Assembly (NCBI GenBank): GCA_001600695.1
Contig: BCKQ01000018.1
Span: 203,924 to 267,923 of the forward strand
Reading direction: 5' to 3'
Source of the DNA: Ascoidea asiatica
Lineage: Eukaryota; Ascomycota; Saccharomycetes; Ascoideales; Ascoideaceae
DNA length: 64,000 nt
Shown here: positions 31,981-41,560 of the stretch, one piece after another
How the letters are laid out: the number at the start of each line of letters is the position of its first letter
Position numbering within the stretch: position 1 is the stretch's first letter
Translations under genes and position numbers: made by a program
The notes under the pieces: generated by a model
Told to the model about the DNA's origin: nothing
Database searches by the model: none
The model's input: the letters and a program-made list of their open reading frames with translations, nothing else

Positions 31981-32518
31981 TGATATTTTAACATTTTGGC
32001 ATTTTAGCATTTTATGTTTTTATAGTTTTTCATTTTAATTGATTTATCTATTTACATTTTTATTTATTTATATATACAGTATATATATTTTTTGAGTCAA
32101 TACACCTTTAACTTTTTTGCATTTTTTTTTATTCCTATTTACATTTCTTTGAACATTTCTTTGATGCAACCAATATGTTTTGGTAAACATTATTTCAGAT
32201 CTTTTTTTTCTTGAGTCTAGATTGACGTCCTTCAGAACATCATTCAAATAAGCAAATCACAAGATTTTTGACTTTACTGTATTTGATAAAAAGCAAAAAT
32301 TAGGTTTGTGACCAAAGTAAAGAATCCAGTATTTTGGATGTTCTAAAATTCACGTGACTTTGTATCAACTGGCGAATTAAGATTCTTGAAATTAAAATCA
32401 AGCATGGAGATTTAGCTATCTAATGACTTACTGATAATGAATTAAAAGACATTTTTTATTTGAGCTTCAAAGTAATTCATTTATTTTAGTTTAAAAATTA
32501 TAAAAATAATACATTAAA
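31981..32518. other. NDUFA12 upstream region
   Basis: T-rich 3' flank of MDM20 followed by the NDUFA12 promoter. The core TTCACGTGAC (CACGTG 32,351-32,356) lies 163 bp before the start. No gene seen. Confidence 0.6.
32351..32356. promoter_or_regulatory. CACGTG site upstream of the NDUFA12 gene
   Basis: Embedded in the palindromic TCACGTGA, the strongest form of the Cbf1-type E-box in this window. Confidence 0.5.
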
Positions 32519-32938
32519 ATGTCTGTTAGTTTGTGGCGTACTTTAAAAAATGCTTACTCTGTAGGTTTAAAACGTTATGCTTTTCAAATTGCCACAATTG
32601 GTGATGCAAAAGATGGTAAATTGATCGGTACTGATGATTCTGGTAATAAATTTTATGAAACTAAAAATGCAGAAGAAATTCATTTAAGAACTCGTTGGGT
32701 TGAATATGCTGATAGAAACTTTGATATGGGTCAAGTAGAACCTGGATGGCATTATTGGTTGGCTTATGGTATAGATACACCTCCAAATAAAACGGCAAAA
32801 GAAGATATTTCAGTAAGAGCTTATCCATTAGAAAAGCATAGTCCCAATTATACTCAGTCCCCAGGTGCTTATATTCCTTATAATACAGCTATCCCAAAGT
32901 GTTCCAGTTGGAATGGTGAAGTTACTGAAAGAAAATGA
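32519..32938 (+). CDS. Respiratory complex I subunit NDUFA12/B17.2
   Basis: Accessory subunit of mitochondrial NADH:ubiquinone oxidoreductase, 139 residues. It carries the family hallmarks: KLIGTDDSGNKFYE, the RTRWVEYADR block, the EPGWHYWLAYGIDTPP core and the C-terminal SPGAYIPYNTAIPK. It starts at the first ATG. Its presence implies a working complex I, which is absent from Saccharomycetaceae and Hanseniaspora, and so narrows the lineage. It is convergent with the PIR gene. Confidence 0.95.
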   Translation: MSVSLWRTLKNAYSVGLKRYAFQIATIGDAKDGKLIGTDDSGNKFYETKNAEEIHLRTRWVEYADRNFDMGQVEPGWHYWLAYGIDTPPNKTAKEDISVRAYPLEKHSPNYTQSPGAYIPYNTAIPKCSSWNGEVTERK

Positions 32939-33632
32939 TTCTTTATCAGAAGCCTAGTATCTACTACTTTCAATAAACAAAAGACCTCTTATTGGTTCAA
33001 TTTCTAAAAATGGTAAACTGCGATGAACTCAAAATAATTATATTCGTTAATTGTATTTTTTTCATAAAAAATATGTTTTTATTTTTTAACAATCAAATTT
33101 AAATTGTAATTATTGTATTTGTTTTTTTTTAATTTTTCTTTTAAAAATTTTTGATTTCACTCTTATATAAAATTCTTTCAATTTCATAAAATAAGGATAA
33201 TACAGTAAAAGCTAATTGACAAGAAATAATGTTTATTAAAATTAAATAAAAAGAAAATAAGTAAGTTATTCCAAAGGATGAAAAATATAAAAAATGCGAT
33301 AACTCGAAACTTGATAAAATGTCCCAAAGAAGCAATAAAAGTCTGCTTGATTTAGACAATTTATAAATAATAGAGAAGTAAAATAAAAAATTAAAATGAA
33401 CTTGTAAACGTAATTAATAAAAATAACCAAAACCAGAAAATAAAAAAATGAAAACAAACTAAATTGACATAAATTTACAATGACCAAAGTAAGATAAAGG
33501 TCAGGAAAAATCATTGAGAAAACCATAGGCTAGACCCAAAAAACATATTTTTTAAAAAAAAAATTCTTCTTTAAATAACTTTTAAAAGTTAAAATCCTTG
33601 ACATTCTTTTTGATTTTTCAAGTTAAAGCATT
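32939..33632. other. AT-rich convergent spacer
   Basis: Spacer between the 3' ends of the NDUFA12 and PIR genes. The open frames here are low-complexity Phe/Leu/Ile translations of AT-rich DNA without an RNA or protein signature. Confidence 0.6.
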
Positions 33633-34469
33633 CTAACAAGAAACTAGATCAATAATTTGTAAATAAATTTTTTGACAATGAGAACCAAGAGATTCATCAT
33701 ATAAGTTGTAAAAAGATCCGGATAAACATTGATAGAAGATTGTATTGTTACCGATAGCTAAATACCCATCTTCACTTATGCTCCAACCAGCAGCATAAAT
33801 GGCACCAGCTTGTGGTGGTGGACCATCGAATTGAAATTGTCTATTTGCGACAATTGAACCAATACGTCCAGAAGCATCAGTTAAGATTGATTTTTTCAAA
33901 GTCATTGCAAGAGTAGAATCTGTTAAACAAGCAACAGAAAATCCAGATTCATCAGTTGCAACACTCGTTTCAGAAGAGGAGGTAGAAGTGGCATCGGAGT
34001 CAGAATCCGAAGTAGCTTGAATTTGTCCATCAGTTATTTGACTAACAGCATTTGTTGTTTTAGTTGTAGCTTGTATTTGACCATCACCGATTTGGGAAAC
34101 TGGAGTTGCAGAAGCGACAGTTGTTTTAGTAGTTGCTTGTATTTGACCATCACCAATTTGTGTAATAGGTACTGCAGTTGAAGTTGATTTAGAAGAAGTT
34201 GATGCAGTGGAAGTTGTAGCTTGAATTTGACCATCACCGATTTGAGAAATAGGAACAGCAGTTGTTGTTTCACCTCTTTTTGCTTTAGAAACAGTAGTAG
34301 TAGAAGAATTACTTATAGTCACAACAGCAATACCGAAAGTTGAAACATAATCAGAAGTTCCACCAGACAATGTTTGACTTGGAGTTAAAGTGGACCAAGG
34401 TTCAGAAGGGACGTAAGCAGCTAAAGCTAATGAAATAATTGTGGATAAAGAAATAGATCTGAATAACAT
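33633..34469 (-). CDS. PIR-family cell-wall protein
   Basis: A secreted protein with internal repeats, attached to beta-1,3-glucan through alkali-labile ester bonds. Its 278 residues show a signal peptide (1-18) and a Kex2-type Lys-Arg at 64-65. There are four PIR repeats with the [11 protein letters not shown] core (71-86, 99-114, 121-136, 141-154); the fourth reads [11 protein letters not shown]. The C-terminal domain has cysteines at 181, 248, 265 and 278, spaced exactly C-66-C-16-C-12-C, the PIR signature. The last Cys is the last residue. It includes the [18 protein letters not shown] block typical of Hsp150/Pir/Cis3. S. cerevisiae members carry two to eleven repeats, so this is a short one. 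Confidence 0.97.
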   Translation of the reverse strand: MLFRSISLSTIISLALAAYVPSEPWSTLTPSQTLSGGTSDYVSTFGIAVVTISNSSTTTVSKAKRGETTTAVPISQIGDGQIQATTSTASTSSKSTSTAVPITQIGDGQIQATTKTTVASATPVSQIGDGQIQATTKTTNAVSQITDGQIQATSDSDSDATSTSSSETSVATDESGFSVACLTDSTLAMTLKKSILTDASGRIGSIVANRQFQFDGPPPQAGAIYAAGWSISEDGYLAIGNNTIFYQCLSGSFYNLYDESLGSHCQKIYLQIIDLVSC

Positions 34470-35200
34470 GTTTTTATATTATATTATATTATATTGAATT
34501 TGAAATTAAGTTTATATTTGTATTTTAAGGATAATAATACTTTTCTTTTTGATTATATTATATTTTATTTATAGTGAATTGAGTTGAAATATATAATTGA
34601 AAACTATCTTAAAGCTTGATGATATGGAAATTAATCTTTCAAATTCAAAAATATTTAAGAAATTCTTTATCTATTTATATTAAAATTTTTAGAAAAAATG
34701 ATTTATCATTTCTTTTAAATTAATATACAATTTCATCCTATTCTAAGAAAGATCATAGTTTTGATTAGGAAAATATATTAAAATGAATCAATTCAAAATA
34801 AAAAAATTTAATTGAAAAAAAAACACTGAACCAAAATACCAATTTGAATAAAGATAAACATCGTCATTATTGATTTAAATCAAATTTCATTGTATAATTT
34901 TAAAATTTAATTAGACTAATAAAATTACCTGTGAATTAAAAACTTTGGTAAGTGTGAAATTTTTTGAAGCTCAAAATAGCCAGCCAACTTAATTTTATAT
35001 GACAGCCATTTTCATTTTGAAGCAAGCAAAATAGTTAAATTTTATTGACGAAGATAAAACAAATCACATAAACATAAATATTGTTATTTGAAATCAATAA
35101 AGCACTATCCTTGCCTAATTTTATTCCAGTTCATTTGTATTGTCAAAAATAAAAATATTACAATTATCAAGTTGATTTTTGCTGGAGGAAATTATAAAAA
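34470..35200. other. PIR gene upstream region
   Basis: AT-rich promoter region with TATAT-type repeats directly before the PIR gene (TATAT runs near 34,477-34,495). No gene seen. Confidence 0.6.
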
Positions 35201-35260
35201 TTGATCTCAAACAAACTTGTTACAGGTCGAAATAAACACACTTTTTCAGCTGGATGTGTT

Positions 35261-35640
35261 CTAGAAAACTATTTTAAAAGTAAACAACGGATTTTTGGGA
35301 AAATAAAAGCAGATTTTACACTTGATTCCGGATTTCAAATTTTTTTTTCCAGCATCCGGATAATCAGGATTTTGTTCAAGAAACCATTTATTTGGGACTT
35401 CTTTTCCCCACTTCTCTACCTGCAGAACGGCAAAATTTCCTTTTTGGGGTTTTCTGTTAGTCACAAAAAGTGCATTGTTGCGGAAATCTCCATTAGTAGA
35501 GATTGCCAGATTCTCAGAGGCAGTGGTGAAACACCTTTGCAGAATAAAGCAATACGAGCCCCTTGTTTTAGGATCCGAGGTAATGTTATCGTTGTCAAAA
35601 ATATAAAGATCCAAGACACCTCAAATCCTTCTAATTTATC
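35261..35640 (-). pseudogene. Possible ORF remnant, family unknown
   Basis: A minus-strand frame of about 118 codons with higher GC than its surroundings and a protein-like composition, for example ENLAISTNGDFRNNALFV and NFAVLQVEKWGKEVPNKWF. It has no ATG and is preceded in frame by TGA near 35,623. Just upstream, a different frame (GDKLEGFEVSW) reads like its natural continuation, suggesting a frameshifted remnant. It could come from a secreted or cell-wall protein, but I cannot identify the family. The overlapping plus-strand frame (35,201-35,650) starts with TTG and looks like its shadow. Confidence 0.35.
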
Positions 35641-35650
35641 ACCTTTTTAA

Positions 35651-36373
35651 AACTTTGACTATTGATTACAGTACAATTTGAAAGTTTCTTTGCTAGAGAT
35701 AAATGCTGTACCAGCACTGTAAGACACTCATTTAGGTGGACCATAATATCTTACGATATGTTTGAGAAATTGATCTGACCTTTATTGTTCGGAGACTGTT
35801 ATTCTTATTGGAATAAGTCAATATATGCTACTACTGCTCTAGTAAAGCAAACTCTAGAAAATTGTCAACAAATTCACTCTTACAAGTTTTTATATGAAAA
35901 TACAGTAGCGAAACAAATGAAGAGCTAATTATTTTGAATGAAATTTGTATTTAAATTTTTATTAACGTTAAAATTAAAGAAAAAATGAAAGATAAAAGAA
36001 TTAGAGAGAAAATAAAAAAAAATTAAAAAAAGTTGAAGCGTGAAATATGATAATGATAATTAATGATAATAATATAACAGAAGAAGAAATGTAAAAGGCT
36101 ATTAAATAACAAAACAAAATAAATCAATATTAAAAAAAAAAGATAAATAAAATTATGAACAAAAAGATTCTTGATATTTCTTAAAATTGAAAATATAATG
36201 ACACTTTGATTTTTTTTAAACTTTTAACTGTTTGTTGTGTGTAAATAAAACAGATTTATGCAATAGAGATTTGAAGATTGAAAGGAATAAGCTTGAATGA
36301 AACTTTTTGAATAAACAGCAATAAAAAAAGAAATCAATTTATAAAATGATTACCTAATGCTTGATTAATTGAA
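35651..36373. other. AT-rich spacer
   Basis: 3' flank of the zinc-binding protein gene and 5' flank of the ORF remnant. No gene or structured element recognised. Confidence 0.6.
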
Positions 36374-36850
36374 TTATTCAACATGTTTACCTTCAATGCA
36401 AACAGAACAGAAATTATGAAAACAGTTTGGGCAAAAACTATCACACCATTGAAAAAAAGGTCTAACCAAATCATCTTTTTCGATGAATTCATCTAATTTA
36501 AATTCATTTTCTTCATGACCACATTTACAACATTTCCAATCTATAGTTCCATTTTTGATTAACTGTTTAGTTAATTTTCTAGTAATTGGATATAACTCTT
36601 TATTTGGATATTTTTCATAAGCTTTAGTTTCAACTAAAGTTTCTTCACTTTCAATTCTTTTAGCTGATTTTGGAACTCTCTTTTTTGGTACCATTCTATA
36701 ATACTGACCATTAACATAAACTAGTTTACCTTTTTCATTATTACTATTTTCAGAAGAATGTGAGCTGCTTGTTTCGCTAGTATCCATTGATACACTGTTT
36801 CTTCTGTTTGGGTTTTTAATACCACCAAGTTTAAGAAATCCCAGACCCAT
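36374..36850 (-). CDS. Small zinc-ribbon-type protein, function unknown
   Basis: A 158-residue protein. The N-terminal third is Ser/Asn-rich; a short conserved-looking block, LVYVNGQYYRMVPKKRVPKS, carries a basic patch. The C-terminal 50 residues hold a cysteine-rich zinc-binding arrangement: WKCCKCGHEEN, then CDSFCPNCFHNFCSVC with a His between the cysteines. This resembles a double zinc-ribbon or treble-clef fold, as in many small fungal proteins, rather than a canonical RING. The ATG at 36,850 is the first in frame. It is the last recognisable gene before the gene-poor, transposon-bearing block. Confidence 0.75.
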   Translation of the reverse strand: MGLGFLKLGGIKNPNRRNSVSMDTSETSSSHSSENSNNEKGKLVYVNGQYYRMVPKKRVPKSAKRIESEETLVETKAYEKYPNKELYPITRKLTKQLIKNGTIDWKCCKCGHEENEFKLDEFIEKDDLVRPFFQWCDSFCPNCFHNFCSVCIEGKHVE

Positions 36851-37526
36851 TTTTTTATTTGAATCTATTACTATTAAAGATTGTTTGATGAGTTGAAAGA
36901 AAATAAATTATATATATAAATATTGAAATTATTTGATAAGATGATATATAGTTGTATTATTAATATATTACAAGTCTTATTTATTATAATGTACTATTAA
37001 TACTAATTATTATTATATTATTATTTCTATATTTATTAATATTTTATTATTATATTATTATTGAACTTTTTATTATTGATATTACTATTATAATTAGAGT
37101 AAATAAATAAAAAAAGTATATAAAGCAAGTTAACTTAGTTGAATTCAATAAATGAGGAAAATACAATACTTTATAAATTAAAGATTTAAACGTTGAAAAA
37201 ATTTGGGAGAAAACCGTTGAATTTTATATTAGAAATTTCTTCCTTGCCTGAACGTTTAATGCCAATGAAAAAACTTCTTTTCATCACAGACAGTAGAAAA
37301 AGACTCTTCTATTCGCATTTTATTGAATCTCCTTTGTAAATCAAAATTCTCTTACAAATTAGAACAGAACTTTAACCAAAGGCCTAAGAACTATAAACCT
37401 AAAACTGGGAAAATGATCTGCACTATCAAAAACTTAAGATACTTAACTTTTAAAATTATTACGTTTCAATTTTCTACTTTTATTTTCGTACTGTGTTAAA
37501 GAGTATTTTCCTGTCTTTGTAAGTAC

Positions 37527-37545
37527 TCTCGCGATTACCGCGAGA
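37527..37545. repeat. Perfect 7-bp inverted repeat, GC-rich core
   Basis: TCTCGCG (37,527-37,533), 5-nt spacer ATTAC, CGCGAGA (37,539-37,545). CG dinucleotides are rare in this DNA, so this stands out as a possible dimeric protein-binding site. Confidence 0.7.
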
Positions 37546-39640
37546 ACTGTTATCAAACTGGTGGTTATTCACCATATTTTATGAATTTATGACGTTAAAT
37601 TGAGTAATGAATTAAACTACAATATTAAATTTTTTCCATTATTAAACCTCTTCCTTGAAATCAAATTTCTTCATGGATCAAAAATTTGTTGTTGGAAGCT
37701 ATTCAAATGGGCTTAAATTCTTTCCATTTTGTTACCCATTCTAGAGGCCGAAGTTCATATTTACTGGATTATCTAATGATTGAAGAAACCATCTGAATCA
37801 CAACAGTGATTCAGCTCATTTTTTTAGCTTAGTGCTCAAGTTGAATCAAGCCTTTAATTCAAATTTCAATTTTTCGTTAAAAGTAAAATTTATTTAAAAG
37901 GTAAGTAAATTATTCGGAAAAAAATTTCTCATATTCTTCCAGTTAAAAATTATGGTAATCCCTCTTTGTTCGCAATCAAAACAATTGCTTTCCCAGAGAA
38001 ATGAAAATAAAATGCGCTAAACGGCCCTGTTGTAATGATATATTTTGCAACAGTGAATATCTTCTAAGAAATGAAGTAAAGTTTATCCAAAAAGACAAAA
38101 TCGAGTTTCTTCCGATTCTATACTATCCGATATAACTATGGCCCGCTGTTTAACGTTACATTACGCTGAAACAATCTTTGGATATCGTTAGCGCAACGTA
38201 ATTCAAAAGTAAAGTAACGTTAATTTGTTGACTTATCTTCACTGAGTTCGCAAATATAAGTCCTTTTCCTCACATGTAGAAGCTGTCTACTTCCATGTTA
38301 GCTTAGCTTGTTATCAATTCACGAAATGGTTAAGATTTTTAAAGCAATAAGAAATATAAAAACGCGATTCATAAGGTAATATTTTAGAAACTACGAGATG
38401 GTAATAACTTAAATTAGTAATGAAACAATTGCTTCTTTTAGTATAAGTAAAAGTTCAACTATCATAAGGTCTTTATAACTTTTTTAAAATTATTTTGAAA
38501 AAGAATATCTCTTATAATTATAGCAATTACAGCTAATTTTTTTTTGACTGGGAAAATTCAAATACAGCTAGTCAGTCTAAGTTATTATTAATAAACGTAT
38601 GTGCTTTTCGAGAAATTCTGTACTTATTACAAATTCAATATCGGTTTTGTATAAAATTATGAAATTGATCAAAATATCTGGAAAACAACTTTTAAACGGA
38701 AAGCATATAAACTTTTCAAATTAAAATTTCCTATCGTTACAAAAATTTATAAATCTCAAATTTATATCTGAATTTACTTTTTGGATTGAGTTTGAATAAA
38801 TAATTCCGGCAATTGCGAACCTCAATATTAATTTATTTGTTCATAAATATTTGAACAATCTCTGCAAAATGAATATTACTGTAGTAATAATTTCAATGTA
38901 ACAATATGAAATCTTTCACTAAACAGACACCGTACTTTTCCTTGTTATGATTCATAATGAAGTTACTTTTTTTTCCTTCTTTCATTTTAATTTATCAAAG
39001 CAACATTATTTCTCTGTACTCCACTTTATTAAAGGTACAGCTGTTTTTTTTTTGTTTTCTTGACATTGATTACTTTATACAATTTTGCTTTAAGCAAATA
39101 TTGTTGTTACAATTCAGTGTAGATATACAATAGGCATTTCTAAAATTAGGACAACCACTGTAATTTCTGCTTTAAGGGATATGTTAGCCTACCTACAGTA
39201 TTTTATCTTATTTAAGTTTCCGAGAAAACTTAGAACTAGAACATTTTAGTATAATATTTCAACATCACACCCTTTATTTAAAATTTCGCTTCCCCCCGAA
39301 TAATATTCTCTTTTCAAGTCATGATATCATTTGATTTAAAAAATATATTTAAGCGAAAAGTAAACTTCAATTCATAAACTTCATGAAATTCTTTTTCAAT
39401 TTGAAAGAATACTCTCCAGCATAACTTTTCAATGGCACCATAATTAATTATTATTTCATTAGAGTTTTTATTGTTTTTTTGTAATAACTTTTAGGGAGAT
39501 GTTTATATTAAAATCGTTTATAATTGAAAGTTAAATGATTTTAAAGATTCATCTGGTGAACGCGCCCAAAAAAAAATGATTTCAGTGACTCTACATCTAA
39601 ATACATAATTATACATAGAAGGAAAGTTTTAAAGTTCAAA

Positions 39641-39660
39641 AACCGTTGGGCCTAACGGTT
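39641..39660. repeat. 20-bp near-perfect palindrome
   Basis: AACCGTTG-GGCC-TAACGGTT: 18 of 20 positions are self-complementary, with GGCC at the centre. It lies 73 bp left of the copia LTR and outside the target duplication. Confidence 0.7.
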
Positions 39661-39733
39661 CTGAAAATACTAAGAAATAAAAAATTGAGCACTTAGTTGC
39701 GACAATGCACACCTAGTTCCATTAATTGAAAAC

Positions 39734-40656
39734 TGTTAAAATTGTTTTCATTTAATTTACTTTTTTTTTTATGCTTTTACAGGCAATTATTATTTCTTTA
39801 TTTTTATTTCTTTTAAGTTTAATTCAAATATAATTCAACTATGAAACGTGACTTATTTTTTTATATCAAATGTTGGATGTTCAATGTATATGTTGTCAGT
39901 TGTTGTCAGTGGTTGTTGCTCGTTGTCACTCGTTGTCAAAAATATTTGAATTAACCTTTTTCTTATTATATTTTTGTTTCGCTCAATCACTAATATTGCT
40001 AAAATTACTTCAATTAAAAATGGATCCTCCACCTACTTATTTTCGAGCAACAAATGTTGAATGTGCCTTCAATCCCTCACTGGTTGATAGCCAATCGGAA
40101 GAATCAATCATAAAAAAAGCAGTAATTCGAAAACGTTGGGAGCAAAGTAAAGATAATTGACCAGCTCAAATATAAGGGAATTAAATAAGTTTCTATTAAA
40201 ATACTGTGAAGAACCAAATTTGTATCATATGACTCAACAAAAGTGAGATTGATTACGAAACTATTTAGGAATAATCTGATTGGTTTATCCTGTAACATTC
40301 GGGCTTGGCTTTTAGAGGGTCAAAAGGTTAATCATAGCGCTGAACATTTTTGCCATTGCTACAGAGGTACTAAAAATAAAAAAAGAAAATTAAGAGTAAT
40401 TGACGTTTCAAGTGATAAAGAAGATTAATTAACCCAAATTCACAAAACTATATAAATATGTCTGTTTTTGTCTACGCTGTTTTTACTTTTATATGGTTTT
40501 CACATTATCGAGTTTTATATTTACTATTTTACATATATTAATTCAAAATATTTATTATTAATATATTTATAATATTGACCTCATTTTTCATTATTGTTGA
40601 TAATTTTTAAATTAAAACAACTTAATTTATTCCATGATGTCTCCAGAATCCCAACA
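39734..40656 (+). repeat. 5' LTR of the copia element
   Basis: 923 bp beginning TGTTAAAATTG and ending CCCAACA, so TG...CA termini. This is much longer than the LTRs of Ty1 (about 334 bp) or Ty5 (about 251 bp). It contains a GTTGTC-rich stretch (39,893-39,940) and an internal ORF broken in this copy. The gag start codon (40,634) lies inside its end. Confidence 0.92.
39870..40160 (+). pseudogene. LTR-internal ORF, 5' copy (truncated)
   Basis: An ATG-initiated frame of 96 codons inside the 5' LTR. The first half is hydrophobic (FELTFFLLYF, SLILLKLLQL). It is followed by Met51 and MDPPPTYFRATNVECAF, which contains a PPxY-type motif. It stops at a TGA where the 3' LTR copy stays open. The matching downstream part is still readable in another frame (40,243-40,428), ending in the basic KNKKRKLRVIDVSSDKED. 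No known family recognised. Confidence 0.55.
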
Positions 40657-41560
40657 TGTTAGCGCCGCTGGTGCCACTAAAGCTTCAGATGTTTTCAATA
40701 CTATCAACAATCTAGGTGTTTCTACTTTTGATGCAGGTGGTAAAAAGGTTACAGTTAAAGGTTTTAATTTAAGGATTAATTTTGAAAAATTAATTGGTGT
40801 TTTCAATACTCAAGCTGGTTATATCGCTTGGTTAAGTAATTTTACAAATATAATTACTATGTTAAATTTAGGTGCTGTTGACAATCCAGCTGTCCCTGAA
40901 GATAATATTTCTGCTTATAATAATACTTATGTTAATCATATTTTAAACCTAGTTGTTGATGATAAGTATAAAATTTTTTTAAAGATTGGAAATACTGCCC
41001 GTCATAATTTGAAATTATTAGATTCACTTATTGGAACTGTTAGACATCAAACACAGTTACATTCAATATTATCAAAGATTGAATGGGGTGGTGAAACCTC
41101 TGTTGAAGACCTATTAAGAAAAATTAATGGTATTGTACAAGAATATGAGAGAGGTTATGGTAGGATGGATGAATCCTTGTTTGTGGACTATCTTTTAAAC
41201 GGTTTGAGAGGTTCTTTCAAACAAGTTGCAACAACGTTTATTACTTTAGATAAAGTTCCAACATTAGGTGAATTAATCAATACTTTGGAGAATATTGCTG
41301 CAGTTAGTGGTAAATCCAGTATGCATTCTATTTCTTCCATTCAGTTTGGAACTGATAAGAAGAAAGGCAAAGGTGGTAATAAGAAGACTAAAAAGAATAT
41401 TACCTGTTTATATCGCAAAAAGAAAGGTCATGTTAAAAAGGACTGTTTTAAATTAAAGAAAGACAAGTCTGTTGGTGATCAAAGCGATGATGATTCTGGT
41501 ATGGTAAATGCATTATTGGATAATGCGAGGCCTAGCCAAATTGAACAGTCTAACTATTAG
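40634..41560 (+). CDS. Copia gag (capsid/nucleocapsid), degenerate zinc knuckle
   Basis: A 308-codon frame starting at ATG 40,634 inside the end of the 5' LTR, as Ty1 gag does. The middle resembles a copia-type gag (GYIAWLSNFTNIITML, the VDYLLNGLRGSFKQVATTF block). The C-terminal basic region is followed by CLYRKKKGHVKKDC, a CX2CX4HX4C zinc knuckle whose second Cys is Arg (TGC to CGC would explain it). It ends 30 codons into the overlap with pol. The frame is open throughout but the knuckle change suggests loss of function. Confidence 0.85.
   Translation: MMSPESQHVSAAGATKASDVFNTINNLGVSTFDAGGKKVTVKGFNLRINFEKLIGVFNTQAGYIAWLSNFTNIITMLNLGAVDNPAVPEDNISAYNNTYVNHILNLVVDDKYKIFLKIGNTARHNLKLLDSLIGTVRHQTQLHSILSKIEWGGETSVEDLLRKINGIVQEYERGYGRMDESLFVDYLLNGLRGSFKQVATTFITLDKVPTLGELINTLENIAAVSGKSSMHSISSIQFGTDKKKGKGGNKKTKKNITCLYRKKKGHVKKDCFKLKKDKSVGDQSDDDSGMVNALLDNARPSQIEQSNY
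40657..40668 (+). other. Primer-binding site for initiator Met-tRNA
   Basis: TGTTAGCGCCGC directly follows the LTR terminal CA and matches 11 of 12 positions of the complement of the 3' end of yeast initiator tRNA-Met (TGGTAGCGCCGC). It lies within gag codons, as in Ty1. Confidence 0.85.

Larger units (their letters stand above)
36851..39728. other. 2.9-kb gene-free flank left of the copia element
   Basis: No recognisable gene. It contains two striking inverted repeats, TCTCGCG-attac-CGCGAGA (37,527-37,545) and AACCGTT-gggcct-AACGGTT (39,641-39,660). A cluster of AACGT/ACGTT words lies near 38,145-38,225. Base composition is otherwise like the other spacers. Confidence 0.5.

Noticed and set aside
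34034-34273. 79-codon Leu/Gln-rich minus-strand ORF
   Set aside because: It is the shadow of the PIR repeats read in another frame.
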